This document shows positions 33,668-41,736 of a stretch of 52,177 bases of DNA, piece after piece. Every line of letters starts with the position of its first letter. Positions within the stretch are counted from its first letter, which is position 1. The stretch is taken from NCBI GenBank assembly GCA_009786445.1, contig WQTE01000006.1:361-52537 (forward strand), written 5' to 3'. The stretch comes from Oscillospiraceae bacterium (GTDB lineage: Bacteria; Bacillota; Clostridia; Oscillospirales; Oscillospiraceae). The position numbers were made by a program, and so were the translations under genes. The notes under the pieces were generated by a model, which was given only the letters and a program-made list of their open reading frames with translations, did no database searches and was not told where the DNA came from.

Positions 33668-34690
33668 CTAAAACAAATGCATAACTACATAACTGCTGCC
33701 GTCCCCTATGAACTCCCGCAAGGCTTCAGCATTACCCGCCGTAGCTTCAAAAGTGGGATCCATGAGTGTCCATTCATTGCCGTCAAACAAAATTACTCCG
33801 TTTATCCAGCCTGTCTCTTCCGAATAGACATTTATCCACGCATGGTAAACCTCTCCGACGAATCCAAATATCATCTTAGTCGGTATGCCTTGACTTCTGA
33901 GCATTGCCGTCATGACAGCCGCATAGTCAAAACATATGCCGTACCCCCGGGCAAGAACATCGTCCAAATCGGGGATATACCCTACTATGAAGCCATCCAC
34001 GATGCCTTGAGCAAGCTCTACATCATATGTGATGTGTGTTATTACAAAATTATAGACCTCCGTAACTTTGCCGAGAAGTGTAGTTTGACCTGCAACGAGC
34101 TGTGCTCCCTTGGCTACCACATTGCAGTTCTCGGTAAAGTTGACATACTGGTTTGGGCGCAAAAACGGAGCAAACTCATCTATAAGCTGAACATAAAATA
34201 CTGCTGTGAGTGCAACCGCAAACTCAGTACCTGCAATTTGTTCAAGCACCATGATTGTATATTCGCCATTACCGTCGGAGAGAGGAAATACTTCAAACTC
34301 CCCACCCGAATTCAGCCTGTAATTATAAGCAACTCCGGTCGGACCTACAACCCGGACACGGAGCTGCGCATCAGTTTCCATATTCCACCTGACCATTATA
34401 TAGCCATCTTCTTTATTAGAAAAATCTATCAATGCAAAGTCATTGCTTTCAACAAGAACGCCTGATGCTACGGGCGTGAGAACAATGGGTATCGCAGGAG
34501 CAGGTGCAATTGGGGTACTCGGCAAATTATCGGTATCGACGTTAAGTACATCAGATTCCGGTGTGGGTTGCACGGCACCGGATGGCTCGTCTGCAACTAT
34601 AGGGGGAAGCACATCATCACATGATACAAGCAACCCCGTCGCCAAAGCGGCAACGAGCACTAATAAAATAAATTTAACATGCCTGCTCAT
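33668..34690 (-). CDS. Lipoprotein with transglutaminase-like domain
   Basis: 340 residues. A lipoprotein signal (hydrophobic segment, LLVSC, Cys about 24) precedes a Pro/Thr-rich linker, a beta-rich middle region and a C-terminal transglutaminase-like fold. The catalytic triad is visible: Cys in GYGICFDYAAVM, His in YHAWINV and Asp in LMDPTFEA. Such extracellular domains act as peptidases or protein cross-linkers; here the target is unknown. The ATG has GGGAGG six bases upstream. It stands 90 bases before the pilus-like operon on the same strand and might be linked to it. Confidence 0.85.
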   Translation of the reverse strand: MSRHVKFILLVLVAALATGLLVSCDDVLPPIVADEPSGAVQPTPESDVLNVDTDNLPSTPIAPAPAIPIVLTPVASGVLVESNDFALIDFSNKEDGYIMVRWNMETDAQLRVRVVGPTGVAYNYRLNSGGEFEVFPLSDGNGEYTIMVLEQIAGTEFAVALTAVFYVQLIDEFAPFLRPNQYVNFTENCNVVAKGAQLVAGQTTLLGKVTEVYNFVITHITYDVELAQGIVDGFIVGYIPDLDDVLARGYGICFDYAAVMTAMLRSQGIPTKMIFGFVGEVYHAWINVYSEETGWINGVILFDGNEWTLMDPTFEATAGNAEALREFIGDGSSYVVMHLF

Positions 34691-34835
34691 ACGAAACCTC
34701 CCTATGAATTTCTATTGCGGTAATTTTACCACACCCAAAAAGCAACATCAATACAGACCCACAATGTGTCATAAAAAAGTTACTTTTAAATAGTGCATGT
34801 CACCTTGCCGGTTCCGGCTCTGCCGCCCTAATGCT

Positions 34836-36125
34836 TCACTCGAAATATATCGGGTTTGTTATTGTCCATGCGTAGTCTTTGCCAAATATCCTGCGCACTG
34901 CGACCAGGTAGGCAAAGCGCCATGATTGCTTGATTGGTACTTTTTCGTTTAGTTTTCCTTCAGAAAACTTTTTCCACTTTTCAGCTACGCCGTCGGATGT
35001 GATGAGGTCTAGTCTCATTGCTCGTCGCAGTTTTTGAGCAGATATGGAAAGGTGCTGCACTTCTCCCGAGTGCTTCACCGTGTCTCCCATCATGGCTTCA
35101 CCGCAACCCAGCGTGAGCTCTGCGCCTTTTACGGATGAGGTGACGTAGCTATGCCCTGCGGTAATTGCTTTTAGTATGTCGGCGGACGATGGTGATTTTG
35201 CATATACTTTTGTCACGGGAACTGCCAAAAGCGCAGGGTGCAGGTCTCTGTGGTAATCACTGCCTCCGACAATGGGTAGTTTTCTGCCGCTTAATAAAAA
35301 CTCGTGCCACCAAGCTATTGCATTCATATTTGACTGCCGCATGGGTGCATTCCAGATTTCAACAAGATCAAAGCAGCTTTTGTTTTCCCATTTATATGAG
35401 AAGTATTCATCCTTTGGGTGGTTTACTGAGATTATTGCGCCTTTCTCTTTTGCCCGCTCAATCAGACTTTGCATTTCGGCATCGTTATTTACTATGAAGC
35501 CGTTGTCAAACGGTTTTGCTACGCCAAAGAAATTCATATGCCCTCGATAATGAGTCCATTCAACTGCCGGGATGATTGTCAATCCCGGTATGGTGGGCGG
35601 GTTTAGGTTGTCGGTGTAGTTGTTGTGATTTGCAATTGCTATGAAGTCCAGTCCTTTTTTCAGGGCTTTTTTTGCGAGTGTTGCAATATCATGTTGTCCG
35701 TCTGATGCATCTGAGTGTATGTGCAAATCTCCTTGTAGCCAGCGTGATGCCGCCGGGGTAAACGTTATTTCATATCGCACAGGCAGCCCTTCATCGGGTA
35801 TTCTGTGCGCTCCCCCTATTATTTTCCACTCTCCAGGTGTGATATCGGTCATTAGGTATCCTTTTGTCGAGGCGTAGGGTCCCACGAACACGCTGTCCTT
35901 TGAGCTGCCGGACCATCCTAAGAACCTTCCTTGAGCATCTTCTAAACCAATATCCACTATTCCTGCTCTTACCGTATCTTTTTTACGTCCGCTCAGCATT
36001 TTTTTATAGCTGTATGAAGCCGTCACCCGCTCTAAGCCTTCAGGAACTGTGAAGGGTATCGCAAAATATGTGTCTTCTTCGTCTTTTGATATGAATCGGT
36101 CTATTATGATTTTTTTATCTTGCAT
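34836..36125 (-). CDS. PHP-domain metallohydrolase, CehA/McbA family
   Basis: 429 residues. The PHP core has GDLHIHSDASDG (metal-binding His pair), FIAIANHNN, VEWTHYRGHMNFFG and GGSDYHRD, all expected metal ligands. The preceding about 130 residues form a beta-rich N-terminal domain. CehA/McbA proteins hydrolyse phosphoester or carbamate bonds; the substrate cannot be read. The ATG follows CAGGAG. It lies between the transporter gene and the transglutaminase-like gene on the same strand. Confidence 0.87.
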   Translation of the reverse strand: MQDKKIIIDRFISKDEEDTYFAIPFTVPEGLERVTASYSYKKMLSGRKKDTVRAGIVDIGLEDAQGRFLGWSGSSKDSVFVGPYASTKGYLMTDITPGEWKIIGGAHRIPDEGLPVRYEITFTPAASRWLQGDLHIHSDASDGQHDIATLAKKALKKGLDFIAIANHNNYTDNLNPPTIPGLTIIPAVEWTHYRGHMNFFGVAKPFDNGFIVNNDAEMQSLIERAKEKGAIISVNHPKDEYFSYKWENKSCFDLVEIWNAPMRQSNMNAIAWWHEFLLSGRKLPIVGGSDYHRDLHPALLAVPVTKVYAKSPSSADILKAITAGHSYVTSSVKGAELTLGCGEAMMGDTVKHSGEVQHLSISAQKLRRAMRLDLITSDGVAEKWKKFSEGKLNEKVPIKQSWRFAYLVAVRRIFGKDYAWTITNPIYFE

Positions 36126-36158
36126 TTGCGATGTCTCCTGATTAGTTTGCTATTTCAC

Positions 36159-36188
36159 GCAGACGATGTGCTATTTGCTTCGCTTTTT
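36159..36188 (-). repeat. Degenerate half copy of the long palindromic repeat
   Basis: GCAGACGATGTGCTATTTGC, continuing TTCGCTTTTT, matches one arm of the 96-base repeat at about 26 of 30 positions. It sits just after the transporter stop codon; the other arm is absent. Confidence 0.5.
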
Positions 36189-36199
36189 CGTAGTACGGG

Positions 36200-37537
36200 T
36201 TAGACCGGTGGTTTCTCTTGGTTTTCTTCCTCTTTTACTTGCTCTTTTTCGTCAACTTTAAAGCGTAGTGTTAGAGATAGGGCGAAACTGATTACCAGTA
36301 ACACGAATGGATAGAGGCTTATTAGAAATCGCGCTGCTTCCATTGGATATGGGCCGGGAACATCGCCGCTTTCGTAGCCGAATATGCGTGAAACTAACAG
36401 CAATCCCAGTGCTACAAATAGCCCGCTTGTATTTCCCAGTACACCGCTTAGACTATTAAATGTGCCTTCGCGCTGAACGCCATAGCGTTTTTTGTCTTCA
36501 TCCAGAATACGCAGCCCTACTACATCCAATGTCGCTAAAACGCCGCCATATCCGAAGCCCAGCACTACTAATATTAGCGCACTGGCAAGTAATGTCCCTG
36601 CAAAGTAAAGGGGGATAAGTGAAATCGCTATGCAGATTAACGCTGCTCTCCACGCTTTCATTAACCCTGTCTTTTTAATGATTTTCACCCATATCGGTAC
36701 TGCAATTATCGCCACTACAATAACGGATGCAAGCAAGATAGTTGTTTCTACGCCTCCTGCATCCAACACGTATCTGGTAAAGAACGCTACCGACTGCTGT
36801 AGCAATGCAAATGCTCCGAAAAACGCCGCTCTTGTCAGTCCGAACAGCCAGAATTTCGGTGTTTTTAGGATTTCGATAACTGATTTTAGCAGCATCGGTT
36901 TTGGCATTTCTTGCGCCTCGGGTGTTTCGTGGCATTTCAGTGCCATGTAAATGATTACAGCAACAGCCAGCGCACTGTATATCATCGCTGTATAGCTATA
37001 TCCCAGTGCTTGGGCGACCATTGGGGTCAGTGCGATTCCTACAATCATTGCGACAAGCTGGAACACTTGGCGTATCGCGTTTGTTTTTGCGCGGACTTTT
37101 TCGTCGGGAAACAGTTCCGGAAAGAGTGCACCGTAATTGGTGTTGATCATCGCATCAAATGTCCCTGTCAATATGTAAAACATCAGTGCGTACCAGAATA
37201 CAGTGCCTTCGCCCAGCCCGGCAGGTACATTGAAAAACATTATGAAGCTGAGTGCCAAGAGTGGTGCGCCAATGACCAGCCAAGGGCGGCGACGTCCCCA
37301 GCGCGAGCGTGTCCTGTCAGATAAAAATCCAAATACCGGATTATCTATCGCATCCACAAACGTATATATCGCAAGGATGAGCGCAAAGTTTTCCATCGTC
37401 AGGGCTGATAAGTAACTGACGTAAAAAACGAGCGCAAATGTGCGAAACATATTTATGGGTATGGATGTGCCGAACATACCAACCGCGTAGTTTATAGGCC
37501 GTGTCGGTCGTACCGTAAGATTTGATTCTTTTGCCAT
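36200..37537 (-). CDS. MFS transporter, glycoside-pentoside-hexuronide (GPH) type
   Basis: 445 residues with about 12 membrane segments. The loop signature NPVFGFLSDRTRSRWGRRRPW is characteristic of GPH sugar:cation symporters (MelB, XynB-type). The N-terminal YAVGMFGTSIPINMF is also typical. It probably imports a glycoside or oligosaccharide. The ATG is preceded by AAGGAGGGG. It is followed by the PHP phosphoesterase on the same strand; no glycosidase is adjacent, the nearest being the GH13 gene 11 kb away. The C-terminal tail is highly charged (Glu/Lys). Confidence 0.9.
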   Translation of the reverse strand: MAKESNLTVRPTRPINYAVGMFGTSIPINMFRTFALVFYVSYLSALTMENFALILAIYTFVDAIDNPVFGFLSDRTRSRWGRRRPWLVIGAPLLALSFIMFFNVPAGLGEGTVFWYALMFYILTGTFDAMINTNYGALFPELFPDEKVRAKTNAIRQVFQLVAMIVGIALTPMVAQALGYSYTAMIYSALAVAVIIYMALKCHETPEAQEMPKPMLLKSVIEILKTPKFWLFGLTRAAFFGAFALLQQSVAFFTRYVLDAGGVETTILLASVIVVAIIAVPIWVKIIKKTGLMKAWRAALICIAISLIPLYFAGTLLASALILVVLGFGYGGVLATLDVVGLRILDEDKKRYGVQREGTFNSLSGVLGNTSGLFVALGLLLVSRIFGYESGDVPGPYPMEAARFLISLYPFVLLVISFALSLTLRFKVDEKEQVKEEENQEKPPV

Positions 37538-37638
37538 ATGCCCCTCCTTATACTCTATGCTCTGTCCCCTAAATTTCTTGCTTTATATGTTAATATTCGT
37601 ATTTTACACTATTTTTCGGCACATTACAAAAAAAATAC

Positions 37639-37699
37639 TTGACAAATGGAAAACTTTGTATTATTGTGTTATTGTACTAATTAGTTAACACAATAATAC
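37639..37699 (+). promoter_or_regulatory. Promoter with 42-bp operator palindrome of the GntR-ABC operon
   Basis: TTGACA (37639-37644), 17 bases, TATTGT (37662-37667). Overlapping the -10 and start region are perfect 14-base inverted arms GTATTATTGTGTTA (37658-37671) and TAACACAATAATAC (37686-37699). The position suggests repression by the GntR protein encoded directly downstream. Confidence 0.8.
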
Positions 37700-37712
37700 A
37701 GGAGGTAAATAT

Positions 37713-38093
37713 ATGACTTGGCAATTTTCGCCTGACAGACCGATATATTTGCAATTGCAGGAGCAAATCAAGCTCATGATAGTATCGGGCAGACACCCGC
37801 CCGGCGGCAAAATGCCGGCCGTGCGTGACCTCGCAGAAAACGCGGCGGTCAACCCAAACACAGTACAAAGGGCACTCACGGAGCTGGAGCGCGAAGGGCT
37901 GCTTCACAGCCAGAGAACCAGCGGAAGATATGTGACGGAGGACAAAACAGTGATTGAAAAGACAAAAAGTGAACTCGCCTCAGAAATCGTTGAGGCGTTC
38001 CTCAAAAAAATGGAGGCTATCGGCTACAGCGTTAAAGAAACCGCTGATATAATTGCAGGAGAAGCGGAGGTGAGCAGCAATGGCAATACTTAA
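37713..38093 (+). CDS. GntR-family regulator, YtrA subfamily
   Basis: 126 residues. An N-terminal winged helix (PIYLQLQEQIKLMIVSGRHPPGGKMPAVRDLAENAAVNPNTVQRAL and on) is followed by only a short helical tail of about 50 residues, which is the YtrA type. The ATG follows CAGGAGG. The gene overlaps the ABC ATPase gene by 14 bases. YtrA-type proteins repress their own ABC transporter operons and respond to cell-envelope stress or antibiotics in some species; a long palindrome in this promoter fits self-regulation. Confidence 0.92.
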   Translation: MTWQFSPDRPIYLQLQEQIKLMIVSGRHPPGGKMPAVRDLAENAAVNPNTVQRALTELEREGLLHSQRTSGRYVTEDKTVIEKTKSELASEIVEAFLKKMEAIGYSVKETADIIAGEAEVSSNGNT

Positions 38094-38775
38094 TTGCTCA
38101 AAACTCAGTAAATACTATGGAAACAAAGCTGCACTAAACGGCATTGACCTCTCAATCGAGCCCGGAAGAATAGTCGGATTGCTCGGACCAAATGCCAGCG
38201 GAAAAACCACGCTGATAAAAATATGTGCAGGGCTGCTTACGCCATCATCAGGCGAAGCTTATATCGGCGGCATGAGCCCGGGCATTGAGACAAAAGCCGT
38301 GGTATCCTATCTACCTGAGAACTCGTATCTCAATAATTGGATGAAGGTCTCGCATATGCTGGCGTTTTTCGAGGATTTTTACAGCGATTTTAACCTCGCA
38401 AAGGCTCAGGAAATGCTCAAAAACTTAGGGATAGATGAAAATCAGTCGCTAAAGTCTCTCTCCAAAGGCACAAAAGAAAAAGTTCAGCTCATACTGGTTA
38501 TGGCGCGCGAAGCCAAGCTATATTTGCTTGACGAGCCTATTGGCGGCGTTGACCCTGCTGCGAGGGACTATATTCTAAACACGATAATCAAAAACTATAA
38601 TCCGGAGGCTTCAGTCATAATTTCAACGCATTTGATTTATGACATTGAGCAGGTGCTCGACGATGTTGTTTTCATCAAAAACGGTGAAATAGCCTTAAAC
38701 ACTCCGGTGGATGACCTGCGCGAGAACCACGGAATGTCGGTCGATGCGTATTTCAGGGAGGTATTCAGATGTTAA
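38080..38775 (+). CDS. ABC transporter ATP-binding protein
   Basis: 231 residues. Walker A GPNASGKTT, signature LSKGTKEKVQ (a KGT variant of LSGGQ usual in this subfamily), Walker B LYLLDEPIGGVDP and switch His in ISTHL. It is preceded by GGAGG and overlaps the regulator gene by 14 bases and the permease gene by 7 bases, so the three are coupled. It most likely drives export or detoxification through the adjacent permease. Confidence 0.93.
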   Translation: MAILNCSKLSKYYGNKAALNGIDLSIEPGRIVGLLGPNASGKTTLIKICAGLLTPSSGEAYIGGMSPGIETKAVVSYLPENSYLNNWMKVSHMLAFFEDFYSDFNLAKAQEMLKNLGIDENQSLKSLSKGTKEKVQLILVMAREAKLYLLDEPIGGVDPAARDYILNTIIKNYNPEASVIISTHLIYDIEQVLDDVVFIKNGEIALNTPVDDLRENHGMSVDAYFREVFRC

Positions 38776-39548
38776 GTAAACTTATGAAGTATGAATTCAT
38801 GGCGATGGGGCGAATCTTTCTGCCGCTCTTTGGCGCACTGCTCATCGTTTCAGCAATTACCGGAATTTTCGGACTATTAGACCTTACCGTACCCACAGGT
38901 ATAAGCATTGCTGTTTCAATTATGCTGATAGTTGGAATCTTTGTAGTAGTGTTTATCCTCACCATTCAGCGTTTTTGGAATAACCTGCTTGCAAGCGAAG
39001 GGTACCTGACGATGACCCTTCCGGTCAGCACAGACCGCCTGATTATCAGCAAGCTACTTGTAGCTTCTGTGTGGAACATAGTCAGCATAATTGTTGTGGT
39101 TGGCGCAGTCTTAATCATGGTTGGCCACGGACTTCCGCCGCTTTCGGTTGTTATGCAAGGCTTTGACGGGTCATATTTTGTAACACACGAAGCAGTGTTC
39201 ATAATAGTGCAGCTTGTTATCTTTTTGATACTCTGCTTGTTCTCAGGCATCCTGCTGCTCTACGCCTGTATGTCCTTGGGTATGCTCGTAAACAAATACC
39301 GACCGCTGGTTTCATTCGGAGCCTACATTGTAATTACGACTGCTTTGCAAATAATTACTGCAATTACGATTACTGTGGGCATTGCCACCGGTGGTTTTGA
39401 GAGCTTCATGAACTATGCAGAGGGCTTCTCAGAGTTTGTCTCTATGCAGATTTTTATGTGGATAGCAATCGGGGTCGTTCTACTGCTTTGTGCAGCATTC
39501 TACGCAATCACACGCTGCATGCTAAGTAAGCGCCTGAATCTACAATAA
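38769..39548 (+). CDS. ABC transporter permease
   Basis: 259 residues with six hydrophobic segments (about 18-38, 45-68, 95-118, 140-168, 175-205 and 232-252), the topology of ABC-2-type permeases in YtrA-controlled operons. SEGYLTMTLPVS after the second helix is common in this group. It begins after GGGAGG. It is the last gene of the operon; the long palindromic repeat copy 2 and a terminator follow. The substrate is unknown. Confidence 0.85.
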   Translation: MLSKLMKYEFMAMGRIFLPLFGALLIVSAITGIFGLLDLTVPTGISIAVSIMLIVGIFVVVFILTIQRFWNNLLASEGYLTMTLPVSTDRLIISKLLVASVWNIVSIIVVVGAVLIMVGHGLPPLSVVMQGFDGSYFVTHEAVFIIVQLVIFLILCLFSGILLLYACMSLGMLVNKYRPLVSFGAYIVITTALQIITAITITVGIATGGFESFMNYAEGFSEFVSMQIFMWIAIGVVLLLCAAFYAITRCMLSKRLNLQ

Positions 39549-39568
39549 GAGTGCGGGAAGCACAGTAC

Positions 39569-39668
39569 AGCAGATGATGGGCTGTTTGCGGAGTCTTTTT
39601 TGCGAGAACAGTGGCGCAATGCTCTCTGGCTCGCAAAAAAGCGGAGCAAATTGCCCATCATCTGCGGG
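39569..39668 (+). repeat. Long palindromic repeat, copy 2
   Basis: The 96-base core (39570-39665) differs from copy 1 at one base (GGGCTG for GGGCGG), 34 kb away. Same orientation, same flanking A on the left and GGG on the right. It lies directly after the ABC permease gene. Confidence 0.85.
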
Positions 39669-39695
39669 AAGCGACCGTACTATTCAATAAATAAA

Positions 39696-39732
39696 AAGAG
39701 CCACTGCAAATTTTCGTTTTGCAGTAGCTCTT
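39696..39732. terminator. Bidirectional terminator
   Basis: AAGAGCCACTGCAAA and TTTGCAGTAGCTCTT pair around a short loop, with A- and T-rich flanks on both sides. It separates the rightward ABC operon from the convergent leftward gene at 39746. Confidence 0.8.
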
Positions 39733-39745
39733 CATTTTATTTACT

Positions 39746-40279
39746 TTACACTGTCCAGCTTCTTGATTGGTCGTCGCCTGTGGCACCGTGTCCTTGCGAC
39801 ATACTTCCAAGTTGCTGCATTAAATCTTCCAGCCATGATGGCTGCGACATATCAAAGGGTGTGCTGGTTTCCACTCCGAGCAGTGTTCTGATTGATGCGG
39901 ACATGGAGGTGTTTCCGTTTTCATCAAGCATCATGTTTATGATGAGGGATTGACCCGGATTTTCTTCCTGCCATCTTTCAAGCTCGGGAACAGCACTCTC
40001 GAACTCTCGAAGCATTGACGTGACTCTTTCCATTTCCGCGGGGTCATTTGCCATGCGCTCAAGAATATCTCTGTCAATCTGAATGTTCCTAAACCCTTCG
40101 CCCCAATCGGCTGTTGAGGTTGAAATATTCCAGCCCGGCATCATCTCTCTAAGAGATGCCAGTACATCGTCTGCTGTTCTTCTTTCATTGTTTTGAGTTT
40201 GTGATGTCTTATTTGTGTGTGTTGCTTTAAAAGCATTTGCATTTGCGGTTACTCCGGCTAATCCTGATACGTTACTCAT
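39746..40279 (-). CDS. Uncharacterised 177-residue protein
   Basis: No signal peptide or membrane segment. The N-terminus is Ala/Asn/Thr-rich (about 1-30). The middle is helical with MMPGWNISTSTADWGEGFRNIQI and an acidic helical region, and the C-terminus ends in a Met/Gln/Gly-rich tail. ATG 40279 is preceded by AAGGAGGG at eight bases, so it is clearly expressed. It resembles, loosely, DUF6033-type clostridial proteins with the same GWN.ST...G..N motif, but I am not sure of this. The neighbours give no functional hint. Confidence 0.6.
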   Translation of the reverse strand: MSNVSGLAGVTANANAFKATHTNKTSQTQNNERRTADDVLASLREMMPGWNISTSTADWGEGFRNIQIDRDILERMANDPAEMERVTSMLREFESAVPELERWQEENPGQSLIINMMLDENGNTSMSASIRTLLGVETSTPFDMSQPSWLEDLMQQLGSMSQGHGATGDDQSRSWTV

Positions 40280-40379
40280 GTTACAAACCCTCCTTGATTT
40301 GTTTTGCTTTTTTTACTTATGGAGAAAATCTCCCCTGATCACTATTATCGGATATTTTAAGCAAAACTTTAGTTTTTCC

Positions 40380-40408
40380 TTGCTTGGAGCACTTCTGTAT
40401 TATATACT
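40380..40408 (+). promoter_or_regulatory. Promoter for the ThyX-like gene
   Basis: TTGCTT, 17 bases, TATACT, 30 bases before the ATG at 40438 with its AAAGGAG site. Confidence 0.6.
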
Positions 40409-40437
40409 GATTGAAACAGATATCAAAGGAGAAAGCA

Positions 40438-41052
40438 ATGATTAAAATTGAAAATTTTTGTGTACTAAATATGGATAATGCTATCCGTGGGGCAAGAAAT
40501 CCCATGGAAAGCCACGCTATGAGCGACAGCCACGTTGACTCAAGCGGTAAATTCGTTTTCGGTCCGAACGATTTGGCTCTCGCAACCAAGCTGTGCCGTG
40601 CAGGTAGTGACCACAGAAAGTTTATTCGCCAAATTTTTGTATCAGCGGACATCACTGCCCCTCTTTACTGGTGGAAAGAGTTTGACACTTACAAAGTCGG
40701 AACTGTCGCTAATTCCACAAGCACCATGCACAAAATTCACGCAAGACCCATCACTGCCGATGATTTTAGCATGGATCATATGATTGATGCTGCAAGGACA
40801 CACATGGATTCGATGATTTCTTATATTGAGCAGCTCAGAAAAGAGTTTGTTGAAACCAAAAACAAAGAAATATGGTACAGCATAATACAGCTTCTGCCAT
40901 CGTCATACAATCAAATGCGAACCTGTACGGTCAACTACGAAGTGCTCACAAATATGTACTTTAACCGAAAAGACCATAAGCTGGAAGAGTGGCGTGAATT
41001 TGCCGAATGGATTAAATCGCTGCCGTATGCAAAAGAGCTGATTGGTTGTTAG
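40438..41052 (+). CDS. Conserved protein, possibly ThyX-like (flavin-dependent thymidylate synthase related)
   Basis: 204 residues, soluble. The core ITAPLYWWKEFDTYKVGTVA with NSTSTMHKI and the C-terminal LLPSSYNQMRTCTVNYEVL are conserved in a clostridial and phage family that I recall as a ThyX relative. The classical ThyX RHR motif is not seen, so thymidylate synthase activity is doubtful. ATG 40438 has AAAGGAG six bases upstream. It is monocistronic between its own promoter and a strong terminator, as expected for a self-contained acquired gene. Function open. Confidence 0.55.
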   Translation: MIKIENFCVLNMDNAIRGARNPMESHAMSDSHVDSSGKFVFGPNDLALATKLCRAGSDHRKFIRQIFVSADITAPLYWWKEFDTYKVGTVANSTSTMHKIHARPITADDFSMDHMIDAARTHMDSMISYIEQLRKEFVETKNKEIWYSIIQLLPSSYNQMRTCTVNYEVLTNMYFNRKDHKLEEWREFAEWIKSLPYAKELIGC

Positions 41053-41062
41053 GGGAGCCTCT

Positions 41063-41113
41063 AAACGGGGGTAGTGCTTTATACGTGAAGCACTGCCCTC
41101 GTTTCCCTTTTTC
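41063..41113 (+). terminator. Rho-independent terminator
   Basis: AAACGGGGGTAGTGCTT pairs with AAGCACTGCCCTCGTTT, followed by CCCTTTTTCTT. It ends the ThyX-like gene. Confidence 0.8.
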
Positions 41114-41187
41114 TTAAAAATTTTACTTTTTTCCAACTTTTTCAAGCCCAAAACAGTCTAATAATATAGAGGGAGGTGAGAAAGCAG

Positions 41188-41736
41188 TTGACAGAACTCG
41201 TAAAGCTTGCCAAAAAAGGCGATAAGCCTGCATTTGATGAAATCATCCGTTTATGTACCGCTGATATGTTCAGGATAGCTATGTCTATTCTAAACAACAA
41301 GGACGATGCTGATGATGCTGTTTGTGAAGCTGTGGTGAAAGCTTATGAAAACATTCATAAACTAAATGACTGTAAGTTTTTCAAAACATGGATTATTAGA
41401 ACACTTATAAATCAAGCAAACGATGCATACAAAAAGAGAAACAAAATCATATATCTTCACGAACTTGCAGGCGAGCCGAGGTATGAAGATGCGTATGATT
41501 TGGGCGATGATGAACTAAGTGCTGCTGTTTCCGACCTCAGCGTTGAGTATAAAACTGTGATTACACTCTACTATTTTCAGGATATGCGCATAAAAGAGAT
41601 TGCAAGTGTTCTGAAAATCCCACAAGGCACAGTTAAATGGCGGTTGTCAAAAGCCAAGTCTAAGCTCAAAGAAAAATTATCCGAGGCTCCGCCACCAAAG
41701 TTGAAAGAGAGGGTTGAAAAATGCGAAGCGATATAG
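41188..41736 (+). CDS. ECF-type RNA polymerase sigma factor
   Basis: 182 residues. Region 2 (FDEIIRLCTADMFRIAMSIL with DADDAVCEAVVKAY) and region 4 (LSVEYKTVITLYYFQDMRIKE with IASVLKIPQGTVKWRLSKAK) are typical of extracytoplasmic-function sigma factors. The start is TTG 41188, 11 bases after GGAGG; a GTG at 41176 overlaps that site and is less likely. Its last 16 bases overlap the downstream membrane protein gene, a usual sigma/anti-sigma arrangement. It probably directs RNA polymerase to stress or envelope genes; no target promoter was identified. Confidence 0.9.
   Translation: MTELVKLAKKGDKPAFDEIIRLCTADMFRIAMSILNNKDDADDAVCEAVVKAYENIHKLNDCKFFKTWIIRTLINQANDAYKKRNKIIYLHELAGEPRYEDAYDLGDDELSAAVSDLSVEYKTVITLYYFQDMRIKEIASVLKIPQGTVKWRLSKAKSKLKEKLSEAPPPKLKERVEKCEAI

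Noticed and set aside
33596-34465. 289-residue open frame on the plus strand
   Set aside because: It lies opposite the transglutaminase-like lipoprotein, which has a lipobox, catalytic triad and good ribosome binding site; the plus-strand frame has low-complexity shadow composition and no such support.
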